Source: Nocardiopsis sp. N85
GTDB lineage: Bacteria; Actinomycetota; Actinomycetes; Streptosporangiales; Streptosporangiaceae
Direction: 5' to 3'
Assembly (NCBI RefSeq): GCF_028882275.1
Contig: NZ_JARBUT010000027.1
Span: 1 to 64,000 of the forward strand
Length of the DNA: 64,000 bases
A program made the position numbers and the translations under genes. This document shows positions 17,419 through 24,752 of this stretch, piece after piece; the stretch's first letter is position 1; every line of letters starts with the position of its first letter. The notes under the pieces are model-generated. The model was given only the letters and a program-made list of their open reading frames with translations, had not been told where the DNA came from and made no database searches.

Positions 17419-19242
17419 TCAGAAGGGCCGGGGGGTCAGGGAGACCCGAGCACCCCGATGGGGCAGGGCCACCACCGGCCGGGTCCCCAGCTCGGCCGCG
17501 TAGAGGCGTGCCAAGCCGGTGAGCCGGTAGCGGTCGGCACCCGACGGTTCGATCAGGCGGGCGTCGGCCAGACACCCCAGTGCGGCGGTGGCGGTGGCGT
17601 CGTCCCGACCCGACAGCGCGGACACCTCCGTGGGACCGAACGCACCGTGCGCGTGGACCCCCAGGAGCCCGAAGAGTTCCGCCGCCAGCCGTTCGGTGCC
17701 GCGGGCGGCCCCGCGCAACGGCGCGAAGGCGGTGTCCAGCGCGGCGCGCACCGATTGGTCCGCGCAGGTCAGAACGTCCAGACGGTGGCGTTCGTCGGCG
17801 AGCAGGTCGGCGAACGCCCGCAGTGACCACTCCCTCCGGGCCCGGAGCCGCAGGCCCGCGATCCGCAACGCCAACGGCAGGTGATCGCAGAACGACGCGA
17901 TCCGCGCCACCGACCGGGGGTCGGCGCGGACCCGCGCGATCCCACAGGTCCGGGCCAACAGGGCGACAGCGTCGGCGTGGGCCAGCGGTCCGAGCCCGAT
18001 GTGCTCCGCCCGGTCCAGGGCGCCGAGGTGCCGGCGCCCGGTGATCAGCGTGCCGGCGCCCGGCCAGTCGGCGATCAACGGCCGCACCTGCGCCTCGTCG
18101 GCCGCGTTGTCCAGCACGAACAGCAACCGCAGCCCCGCTCCGCGTTCGCTCAGCAGGCGGGCGCGGTCCTCGGTCCCCACGGGTGTGTCGGCCGGGGCCA
18201 CCCCCAGTCCGCGCAGCAGGTCGGCGAGCACGTCCCGGGGCGAGCGCGGGGTACCGCCGGGGCGGGCCGCCCCCAGGTCCACCCACAGGTGCCCGTCGGG
18301 GAACCTCCACCGGGCCCCGGCCGCCGCCCTGGCGGCCAGGGCCGACTTCCCGACGCCCACGGGTCCGTGAACGGCGACCACGACCGGCGCCGTTCCGGGG
18401 ACGAGCAGGCGGGCGAGGGTCGCGCGCTCGGCCCCGCGACCCACCGGCCCCTCGTCCCTCGGGCCCGACGGTCCGGTGGGCGGGCGCACGGTCGGGAGGC
18501 CGAGCGGCGGGGTGCGGTCCAGGAGGGAGCGGTGCAGGCGGACCAGTTCCTCTCCCGGGTCGACGCCCAGGTGGTCCCGGAGCGCCCGGTGGGCGGCGCG
18601 GCAGACGTCCAGGGCGCCGGCGATGTCGCCCGCGCGGTGCAGGGCGAGCACGAGGTTGACCCATTGCCGTTCGCGCACGGGGTCGGCGGCGACGGAGGCG
18701 CGCAGTTCACCGACGAGTTCGGGACCGGCGCCGCGCAGGATGCGGACCCGGGCCAGGTCCTCGGCCGCGGTGCGGCGGCGTTCCTCCAACGCCTGGAGGC
18801 GCGGCGCCAGGTCGAGGGTGCGGGGCACGTCCTCGGCCGCGGCCCCCCGCCACAGGGTGAGGGCGGCGGTCAGTTCGTCCTCGGCCCGGCCGAGGTCGCC
18901 CGTGTCGAGGGCGCGCCGTCCCGCGTCGAGGCGGGCGGCGAAGACGGCGGTGTCCAGTTCCCCGGGATCGACGCGCAGGAGATAGCCGGGATGGCGGGTG
19001 ACGATGCGCTCCGACGCGACGAGTCGCCGCAACCGTCCGACGTAGGTTCGCAGATTGGCGACCGCCGAGCGCGGCGGGTCCCCGTCCCACAGCGCGGCGG
19101 CCAGCTCGTGGAGCGGCACCACCCGGCCGGGTCGGAGCAGCAGGGCCACCAGCAGGGCCCGTTGTTTGGCCGTGCCGGGGTCGAGTTCGCGGGTGCCGGC
19201 GAACACGCGCGCGGGACCCAGCAGCGTGAATCGCAGTCCCAT
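17419..19242 (-). CDS. SARP-family regulator with BTAD and NB-ARC domains (AfsR-like)
   Basis: 607 aa from ATG 19242 (GGAGG upstream; a longer frame from 19323 is not needed). Residues 1-90 are the OmpR-like winged helix (LRFTLLGPARVFAG, LRTYVGRLRR), about 95-240 the bacterial transcriptional activation domain, and 270 on an NB-ARC ATPase with P-loop HGPVGVGKSALAARAA and a helical tail. AfsR-type SARPs activate secondary-metabolite operons by binding direct repeats. It converges on the peptide operon, whose two promoters carry such repeats. A CelR-type palindrome lies 63 bp upstream of its start. Confidence 0.88.
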   Translation of the reverse strand: MGLRFTLLGPARVFAGTRELDPGTAKQRALLVALLLRPGRVVPLHELAAALWDGDPPRSAVANLRTYVGRLRRLVASERIVTRHPGYLLRVDPGELDTAVFAARLDAGRRALDTGDLGRAEDELTAALTLWRGAAAEDVPRTLDLAPRLQALEERRRTAAEDLARVRILRGAGPELVGELRASVAADPVRERQWVNLVLALHRAGDIAGALDVCRAAHRALRDHLGVDPGEELVRLHRSLLDRTPPLGLPTVRPPTGPSGPRDEGPVGRGAERATLARLLVPGTAPVVVAVHGPVGVGKSALAARAAAGARWRFPDGHLWVDLGAARPGGTPRSPRDVLADLLRGLGVAPADTPVGTEDRARLLSERGAGLRLLFVLDNAADEAQVRPLIADWPGAGTLITGRRHLGALDRAEHIGLGPLAHADAVALLARTCGIARVRADPRSVARIASFCDHLPLALRIAGLRLRARREWSLRAFADLLADERHRLDVLTCADQSVRAALDTAFAPLRGAARGTERLAAELFGLLGVHAHGAFGPTEVSALSGRDDATATAALGCLADARLIEPSGADRYRLTGLARLYAAELGTRPVVALPHRGARVSLTPRPF

Positions 19243-19304
19243 GAGGCCCTCCGGTGGTGACGGGGTTGGGGAACATCGGTCCCGGGGGCAGGGAGGACAC
19301 TGTT

Positions 19305-19318
19305 TGGGAGCGCTCCCA
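19305..19318. promoter_or_regulatory. CelR/CebR-type palindromic operator
   Basis: Perfect 14-bp palindrome TGGGAGCGCTCCCA, identical to the operator at 40261 and to the published CelR/CebR consensus for cellobiose-responsive LacI-family repressors. It sits between the divergent SARP gene and the tRNA-like leader of the 771-aa gene, a place with no obvious link to cellulose use. Confidence 0.65.
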
Positions 19319-19400
19319 GGCACGCTACCCCGCGCCCTCGGAAACCGTCAACGCCCTTTTCCCCGAGGAAAATCGCTTTTCCGCCGACCCTTCCCGCGGC

Positions 19401-19406
19401 TACGTT
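19401..19406 (+). promoter_or_regulatory. possible -10 of the tRNA-like leader transcript
   Basis: TACGTT with TTTTCC 18 bases upstream (19377-19382) would start transcription near 19412, within a few bases of the first tRNA-like acceptor strand at 19414. Confidence 0.3.
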
Positions 19407-19413
19407 ACGGACA

Positions 19414-19490
19414 TCGACGGGGTACGGCCCGGCCGGCGGAGCACCCGGTTCACGACCGGGAGGCCGCGGGGCGGGACCCGGCCCGTCGAC
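19414..19490 (+). ncRNA. tRNA-like element 1 (degenerate D-arm)
   Basis: Acceptor TCGACGG pairs with CCGTCGA (7/7). The anticodon arm CCCGG-TTCACGA-CCGGG has a normal 7-base loop with CAC in the anticodon position, then a 5-base variable region and a T-arm GCGGG/CCGGC with one mismatch and a non-canonical loop GCGGGAC. The D-arm no longer pairs. Overall dimensions are those of a tRNA, but the T-loop lacks TTC, so it is not a normal tRNA. Confidence 0.5.
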
Positions 19491-19512
19491 GGCCCCTCTC
19501 CGAGGGGCGTCG
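19487..19512 (+). other. hairpin between tRNA-like elements 1 and 2
   Basis: GCCCCTC/GAGGGGC stem with a TCC loop, extended by CGAC/GTCG across one bulged G. The outer part shares bases with the 3' acceptor strand of element 1, so the two structures compete. Confidence 0.5.
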
Positions 19513-19584
19513 CGGTACGTGGCTCAGTAGCGGAGCGCCCGGCTCGGGACCGGGAGGGAGCGGGGGCGGAACCCGCCGTACCGG
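19513..19584 (+). ncRNA. tRNA-like element 2 (all four arms intact)
   Basis: Every tRNA arm is present: acceptor CGGTACG/CGTACCG, D-arm GCTC/GAGC with a 7-base loop, anticodon arm CCCGG-CTCGGGA-CCGGG (CGG in the anticodon position), 5-base variable loop, and T-arm GCGGG/CCCGC. The T-loop is GGCGGAA in place of TTCRANY, and no CCA follows. The arm sequences match element 3, but the acceptor strands differ while still pairing, which argues for selection on structure. Confidence 0.6.
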
Positions 19585-19586
19585 CC

Positions 19587-19620
19587 GATCGGCGCGCGCA
19601 CCGAGTCGCGTGCGCCGATC
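19587..19620 (+). other. hairpin between tRNA-like elements 2 and 3
   Basis: GATCGGCGC (19587-19595) pairs perfectly with GCGCCGATC (19612-19620), with further partial pairing toward the loop. It separates elements 2 and 3. Confidence 0.5.
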
Positions 19621-19622
19621 CA

Positions 19623-19693
19623 CGATGCGTGGCTCAGTCAGTGGAGCACCCGGCTCATCCGGGAGGTCGCGGGGGCGGAACCCGCCGCATCGG
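19623..19693 (+). ncRNA. tRNA-like element 3, abutting the start codon of the 771-aa gene
   Basis: Acceptor CGATGCG/CGCATCG, D-arm GCTC/GAGC, anticodon stem CCCGG/CCGGG around a shortened 5-base loop CTCAT, variable AGGTC, and T-arm GCGGG-GGCGGAA-CCCGC identical to element 2. The discriminator position is 19693, and after a single C the ATG of the next gene begins at 19695. A tRNA 3'-end nuclease cut after the discriminator would leave a nearly leaderless message. Confidence 0.6.
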
Positions 19694-19694
19694 C

Positions 19695-22007
19695 ATGGAC
19701 GACACCACCCCCGTGCAAGCGAACCCCGGATACGCCGCCGACCGACTGGCCAGGGAACTGGCCACCGCCGCGACCCACGGCGATCCCGCCGTGCGCCAGG
19801 CCGCCGAACGCCGCGCCGCCTCCTGGCGGCGGGTCCTGGACGGTATGGCCCGCGGCCTGCTGTCCATCGGTTCGCGCACCCCCGTCAGGGGCATGCCCGC
19901 CTGGGTCACCCCGGTGGTCTCCCACGGCGGCTTCGCCACCGGCGAGGCCGCCGCCGGAGGTCCGCTGCGTCCCCAGGAACGCGCGCTCATCGACCGGCAC
20001 GGACTGAAGGCCGACCGCGCCGCCCTGTACGCCCACCACCTCACCGAAGCGGGTCTGGCCCACCTCTCCTCGCTCCTGGACTCCGGCGCATACGAGATCG
20101 ACGAGCCCGAACAGGCGGCGCTGCTCACCGTCACCTGGCTGCTGCGCGCCGGCGACGCCGCCGGGGCGCTGCGCGTGCTCGGCGAACTGGACCCCTTCGC
20201 CGCCGCCCTGTGCCTGACCCCGCGTCCGGCCCCCGCCCGGAACCTGCCCGAGGGCTCCGTGTTCCGGTGGTCGGTCGAGGACGTGCGGCACTCCCTCGCG
20301 GACGTCACCGCCAAGGGCGCGCACCGGGTCAAGGTCCAGGGGGAGGCCCTGGCGGTGTGGAACCCGTTCGCCGACCGGTTGTTGACGCACTGGCTGGAGA
20401 CCACGGCGGACACCGGAGGCCCCGGCGCCGAGGACGCGGGCGCCATCGAGGTGGACGCACGTCGTCCCGACGGCTGGACCGAACGCGGTGCCGCCCTGCT
20501 CGACGAGTACGAGCGGCTCGCCGCCGAGCACACACTGTGCACCAAGCACCGCAGGCCCAAGGAGAACCTCGCGATCCTGCTCGCCGCGCTGCGCGAGGCC
20601 CTCACCGAGGGCGGGCTCGGCGCGCGCCGGCGCGGGCTGCTCCGGCACGCGGTGATCTCGATGACGGCCAAGCGGGGCGTACCCGGTTCCCCGGGGCACA
20701 CCGCCCTGCGCGCCGGCCAGGCGGCCCAGGCCGCTCGGCCCGCCCACGACGTGCTGGCCGCGCTGCTGGGCGAACGGTTGGCGCCGCTGCCCGGCAACTC
20801 CGGGGTGCCCGACACGGAGGCGGTCCTGGTCCCCACCTCCCCCGAGGAGGCGCGGAGCTTCACCGTGCCCGAGGGCGCGGCGATCCCCGGTCCGCTGCGC
20901 GCCCGGGTGGAGCGGGCCGTGATCGCGCCCCTGGACGCGTTGGTGGAGCGGGGGGTCGTGCCCTCCGCCGAGGTGCTGGCCTCCCTGGTGCCGGCCCTGG
21001 CCGCCGAGGCCGAGGCCTCCGCGATCGGCGACCCGACGCTGTCCCGCCTGGTCGCCGCCCACCACAGGGCGTTCGCGACCCGGCGCTCCCTGCTGCTGCT
21101 GAACCTGGAGAGCCAGGTGCGCCGGAACGAGCTGCCCTGGGTGCGCGAGTCGACGCCGCACCACGACTCCGCCGACACCCGGCGGACGGCCGCCCGTACC
21201 CTCATCACCCGGCTCGGCGACACGGTGCTGACCCGTTTCCCCGGCACCATCACCCCGAACCCGCTGGTGAGCGAACTCAACGGGCTGGCGCGGACCGCCG
21301 GTCTGGAACTCGGTTTCGTGGAGGAGTTGGCGTCCGACATCTTCATGGGCACCTTCTCCCCCAAGTTCACCCGGGTCGCGCGCGTGGCCGCAGAGGTGCT
21401 CGGGGACGACCTCTACACCCGTTACTACGGGATCGACCGCGCGCGGGTGCTCGCCCTGGAGGAACGCCCCGGACGGGGGCGTCCCACCTTCGCGGACCTG
21501 TGCCGGGAACGGGCCGGGAACCCGCCCCGGACGGTCGCGGGCAACGGCATGGTCATCGAACAGGCGCAGATCCTCACCACCCACAACCTGGCCGCCCTGA
21601 CCCTGGCGGGGTCGCGCCCCGCGGACGGATGGGCGGAGGCGGCCCTGCGGGCGCACCTGACGACGGTCCGGCTGGTGGGGGCGCTGCCCCGGGTCCGGGA
21701 CGCGCTCGCGCACGTGAAGAACGCCGCGTTCGCGTGGCGGCAGACCGTGTTCCTGTTGTCCCGGTGCCCGCTCGCGGAACAGCGCGAGGTGCTCGACCGG
21801 ATGGAGGAGTCGTCCGCGGAGCGGCCCCACCACGTGCGCGAGCGGCTGGAGCCGGCCCTGAGGGGACTGCGCGCGGCGGTGGAGGGACGGGTCCTTCCGG
21901 ACCACGACGAGGGGGAGGTCGTCCGGTTCCTGGGGTGGACGGCCCGGCGGCACTGGATGCTGCGGATCGCCCCGCAGGAGTTACTCCCCCATCCGTATCG
22001 GCTCTGA
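19695..22007 (+). CDS. large unassigned protein behind a tRNA-like leader
   Basis: 770 codons from ATG 19695. The frame stays open upstream only because the tRNA-like repeats happen to lack stops there. No ribosome-binding site precedes the ATG. The protein is largely helical, with repeated Leu/Ala-rich segments (LTVTWLLRAGDAAGALRVL, LRHAVISMTAKRG) and distinctive late stretches (ELASDIFMGTFSPKFTRV, YYGIDRARVLAL, ILTTHNLAALTL, KNAAFAWRQTVFLLS). There is no signal peptide, membrane segment, P-loop or vWA/MIDAS motif. It is not an obvious TROVE/Ro60 protein, which would have been the known case of a partner for tRNA-like RNA. I cannot assign a function. Confidence 0.75.
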   Translation: MDDTTPVQANPGYAADRLARELATAATHGDPAVRQAAERRAASWRRVLDGMARGLLSIGSRTPVRGMPAWVTPVVSHGGFATGEAAAGGPLRPQERALIDRHGLKADRAALYAHHLTEAGLAHLSSLLDSGAYEIDEPEQAALLTVTWLLRAGDAAGALRVLGELDPFAAALCLTPRPAPARNLPEGSVFRWSVEDVRHSLADVTAKGAHRVKVQGEALAVWNPFADRLLTHWLETTADTGGPGAEDAGAIEVDARRPDGWTERGAALLDEYERLAAEHTLCTKHRRPKENLAILLAALREALTEGGLGARRRGLLRHAVISMTAKRGVPGSPGHTALRAGQAAQAARPAHDVLAALLGERLAPLPGNSGVPDTEAVLVPTSPEEARSFTVPEGAAIPGPLRARVERAVIAPLDALVERGVVPSAEVLASLVPALAAEAEASAIGDPTLSRLVAAHHRAFATRRSLLLLNLESQVRRNELPWVRESTPHHDSADTRRTAARTLITRLGDTVLTRFPGTITPNPLVSELNGLARTAGLELGFVEELASDIFMGTFSPKFTRVARVAAEVLGDDLYTRYYGIDRARVLALEERPGRGRPTFADLCRERAGNPPRTVAGNGMVIEQAQILTTHNLAALTLAGSRPADGWAEAALRAHLTTVRLVGALPRVRDALAHVKNAAFAWRQTVFLLSRCPLAEQREVLDRMEESSAERPHHVRERLEPALRGLRAAVEGRVLPDHDEGEVVRFLGWTARRHWMLRIAPQELLPHPYRL

Positions 22008-22558
22008 TCGGCGGTCCGACGGTGCCCCGCCCGGCGGACGGGGCACCGGAGAGGCTCGCGCGAGCGGGACGACCCCACCCCGTGAAGAGGTTCCCGGCCC
22101 CCTGGCCCGGCTCCACTCCCCGCGCGGGGCGACCCGTACGCGCCACCACACGGTCCATCGCTCGGTGCGCACCCGGCCGACCAACGACGGCCTCGCCGTG
22201 TGGGACGCGCTTCGCCGGTCGGCCCGGGCCCACCGACCGGTTCCCACGGGTGCGCGGTGATCCGCGCGTCCACCGGATGCCTCCGGGCGGCGCGGACGTC
22301 CTCGTGGAACCGGACGGGGCCCACCCGTGCGTGCTCCGGGCCGCACCGCCGTTCCGGGAGGCCGGGGACCGGTCGTCGCCGATCACGTCCACGGCGTTCC
22401 CGCCGACCGGCGACAGCGGGGTCGACACCCCGTCGATCCGCTCGCGGATCCGGCGCGGAATCGCCTGACGCACAGGGGGTGTGGTGTCACGCTCCGCGTG
22501 GCAGTGTGGACGGATCCGGGTGCGCCCCCGCGCCCGCCCCCGCGAGCGGAGGAACCCC
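22008..22558. other. 551-bp region without a convincing gene
   Basis: Frames here are short or shadow neighbouring genes, and codon positions show no steady bias. I see no strong hairpin or repeat. Confidence 0.5.
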
Positions 22559-23557
22559 ATGCTCTCCTCGTCCGCCCCCGTCTCCCCCGTCCCCACCGCG
22601 ACGGCCCCGACCGGCCCCGCGCCCCTGTCGCTGCTGTGGTCCGCCCTGGTCACCCTGGTCGTCCTGCCCGGGCTCATGGCCCCCGCCCCGGCCCTCGCCG
22701 AGGCCGTACCCGCCGCCGAACCCGCCGGGTGGATGGGCGCCCTGTCCGACGACGTGAACCTGGCGGAGCTGTCCATCCCCGGGACCCACGACAGCGCCGC
22801 CTGGCGCGGAACGGTGTGGTCGCGCACCCAGGACCTGACCATCGCCGAACAGCTCGACGCGGGAGTGCGGTTCCTGGACGTGCGCACCCGCCATTACCGG
22901 GACGCCTTCCCCCTCCACCACGGTGCCGAGTACCTGCACCTGAACTTCACCGACGTGGTCGTCGAGATCGGCGCGTTCCTGGACCGGCACCCCACCGAGA
23001 CGGTGCTGATCCGGTTGAAGAAGGAGCACACGGAGGAGGAGAACACGCGAAGCTACGAGGAGACCCTCGACCACTACATCGGGGAGGACCCCGGGACCCG
23101 GCACATCCTGGGCGAGCGACTGTGGACGCCGCCGGTTCCGGGCGGGACGCGGGTGCCGGACCTGGGCGAGGCCCGTGGACGGATCGTCATCGTGCAGGAC
23201 TTCCCGGCCTCACGCGACTACGGGATCCGGTGGAACGGGTCGGCGTTGAGCGTCCAGGACGACTACCGGGTGCCCACGCTGTTCGACATCCCAGCCAAGT
23301 GGGAGAAGGCCCGCGCCCACCTGGACGCGGCGGCGTCCGGCCCCCGGGGGACGCTGTACGTCAACCATCTGAGCGGGAGCGGCGCGCCCTTCGCCAATCC
23401 GCGCGAAGTCGCCTGGGGGTTCCTGGGTTCCCGCGGGGTCAACACCTACGCGGTGGCGCATCTGCGGAACGCGCCCCCGCGACGGACCGGGATCGTGGTG
23501 ATGGACTTCCCGGACCGGGAGCTGATCGACAGGGTCCTGGTCCGCAATCCGGGTTGA
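22559..23557 (+). CDS. secreted PI-PLC X-domain phosphodiesterase
   Basis: 332 aa from ATG 22559 (GGAGGA upstream). The signal peptide spans about residues 20-48 (LLWSALVTLVVLPGLMAPAPALA). The catalytic X domain follows: LSIPGTHDSAAW with the first catalytic His, FLDVRTRHYRDAFPLHHG with the Arg and second His, and HPTETVLIRLKKEH. Bacterial phosphatidylinositol phospholipases C of this type cleave PI or GPI headgroups outside the cell without calcium. The length is close to Bacillus PI-PLC. It stands as a single gene. Confidence 0.9.
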   Translation: MLSSSAPVSPVPTATAPTGPAPLSLLWSALVTLVVLPGLMAPAPALAEAVPAAEPAGWMGALSDDVNLAELSIPGTHDSAAWRGTVWSRTQDLTIAEQLDAGVRFLDVRTRHYRDAFPLHHGAEYLHLNFTDVVVEIGAFLDRHPTETVLIRLKKEHTEEENTRSYEETLDHYIGEDPGTRHILGERLWTPPVPGGTRVPDLGEARGRIVIVQDFPASRDYGIRWNGSALSVQDDYRVPTLFDIPAKWEKARAHLDAAASGPRGTLYVNHLSGSGAPFANPREVAWGFLGSRGVNTYAVAHLRNAPPRRTGIVVMDFPDRELIDRVLVRNPG

Positions 23558-23798
23558 GACCGACCGCCGACGCCGACCGCCGTCCGCCCTGAGGGCACGG
23601 CCGGCGCCGGAGGTCCGGAACGGGAAACCGGGAGCCCGAGCGAGGCGTCCGTCCACACCGTCCCGCACCGGAACTCCCGAGGTCCCGGAGAACACCTTAC
23701 GGAATGCGAGGGAGTGAACGTGAACGCTTTCGGAAAACCAGTGGGGCGAAAGGGTCGGTTGTGGCTCTTGTCTCGTCTTGTCCGTTAACGGTTCCGAA

Positions 23799-24227
23799 TC
23801 AGGTCCGCTCGGTCTCGACGAACCACTCGTGCGAGACGCGCAGCTGCAACAGGATGAGCACGACCAGCGGTGAGAGCACCACCATGGCCGCGGCCCGGTC
23901 GGTGAGCACGGCGCCGACGATGGTGACCAGCGCGGCCCCGCCCACCAGCAGGCGCGCCAGCAGGTGCGCGCGCCGACCGCCCTTGGGCAGGAGCACCCCG
24001 GCCGTCGCCAGGGCCACGGCGGAGAGCAGCCCCAGGGCGAACCGGAGCAGGATCTCACCGAGGTCCGTCCCGGACTCGGCCAGGAGGCGCCGTTGCTCCT
24101 GTTCGGGGGCGCCGAGCAGGAAGAACAGGCTGAGCAGGCTCATCACCAGGGACACACCGACCAGACCGGCCGTGACGAACAGGATGATCCGTGCGGCCTT
24201 GAGCGGGCCGGGCATCGGGGGATTCAC
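23799..24227 (-). CDS. four-helix membrane protein of unknown function
   Basis: 142 aa from GTG 24227, chosen for GAGGAA six bases upstream; a longer frame from 24269 is less likely. Four hydrophobic segments are visible (IILFVTAGLVGVSLVMSLL, LLRFALGLLSAVALATAGVLL, LLVGGAALVTIVGAVL, MVVLSPLVVLILLQL), and the tail VSHEWFVETERT is cytoplasmic. No catalytic motif. It is divergent from the arabinose operon, so it could share that control region. Confidence 0.65.
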   Translation of the reverse strand: MNPPMPGPLKAARIILFVTAGLVGVSLVMSLLSLFFLLGAPEQEQRRLLAESGTDLGEILLRFALGLLSAVALATAGVLLPKGGRRAHLLARLLVGGAALVTIVGAVLTDRAAAMVVLSPLVVLILLQLRVSHEWFVETERT

Positions 24228-24430
24228 CGGGGATTCCTCGTTCCTTCGAGAGGGGGACGACCCGGGCATGCTATCGCCGCCGCCCTCGGAAACCGCTGGC
24301 CAGGGACATGTCCCGGCGGTGCGGTGGACCTCTCGTCCGCCTCCTCCACGGGTCGGTGCGCGCGGCCTCCGACGGGATCACCGGTGACCGCGCTCGGGAT
24401 CGCTCCCCTCATTCGGTGGTCTTGAGGGGG

Positions 24431-24462
24431 TTGACTTTCTCAATTGTTAGCGCCAACACTAT
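24431..24462 (+). promoter_or_regulatory. araB promoter with LacI-type operator
   Basis: A -35 TTGACT (24431-24436) is followed by the operator TGTTAGCGCCAACA (24445-24458), which occupies the spacer and -10 zone. Binding there would block RNA polymerase. The same 14-mer recurs at 24764, and related sites flank the LacI-type gene at 33.8 kb. Confidence 0.7.
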
Positions 24463-24752
24463 GAGCTGCGTCATATTTTCCACCCCGGGGCGACGCCCCG
24501 ATGAGGCGCCCGGAACCACGGGCGCCCCATCGGAAGCCACCCTCGCGGACATACCCCGGTTCCGGGGCTGCCACCCCCTCGCGGGGCGGCCGTCTCGCGA
24601 TCAAGACCGGCAAATACCTCCCATGAGCCCACCTTCACCGACCCGGAACCGACACACCGCCCCCGCCCTCGGAGAATGATCGGATCCCGAGTTCGCCCCG
24701 AGGGCGGGACACGCCTTCTGGCACCGACCGACCCTCGAAAGGGACGCACTCC

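Noticed and set aside
19513..19693. Two functional tRNA genes (Pro-CGG and Met-CAT)
   Set aside because: The T-loops are GGCGGAA instead of TTCRANY, element 3 has a 5-base anticodon loop, D-loops are short and no CCA follows, so normal tRNA function is unlikely.
19254..19694. N-terminal extension of the 771-aa protein to 917 aa
   Set aside because: The extra 147 codons translate tRNA-like repeats (the tell-tale VAQSVE) and promoter sequence; they have no protein character.
19695..22007. TROVE/Ro60-type RNA-binding protein
   Set aside because: Attractive because of the tRNA-like RNA, but I see no vWA/MIDAS motif (DxSxS) and no TROVE-like core, and the protein is about 240 residues longer.
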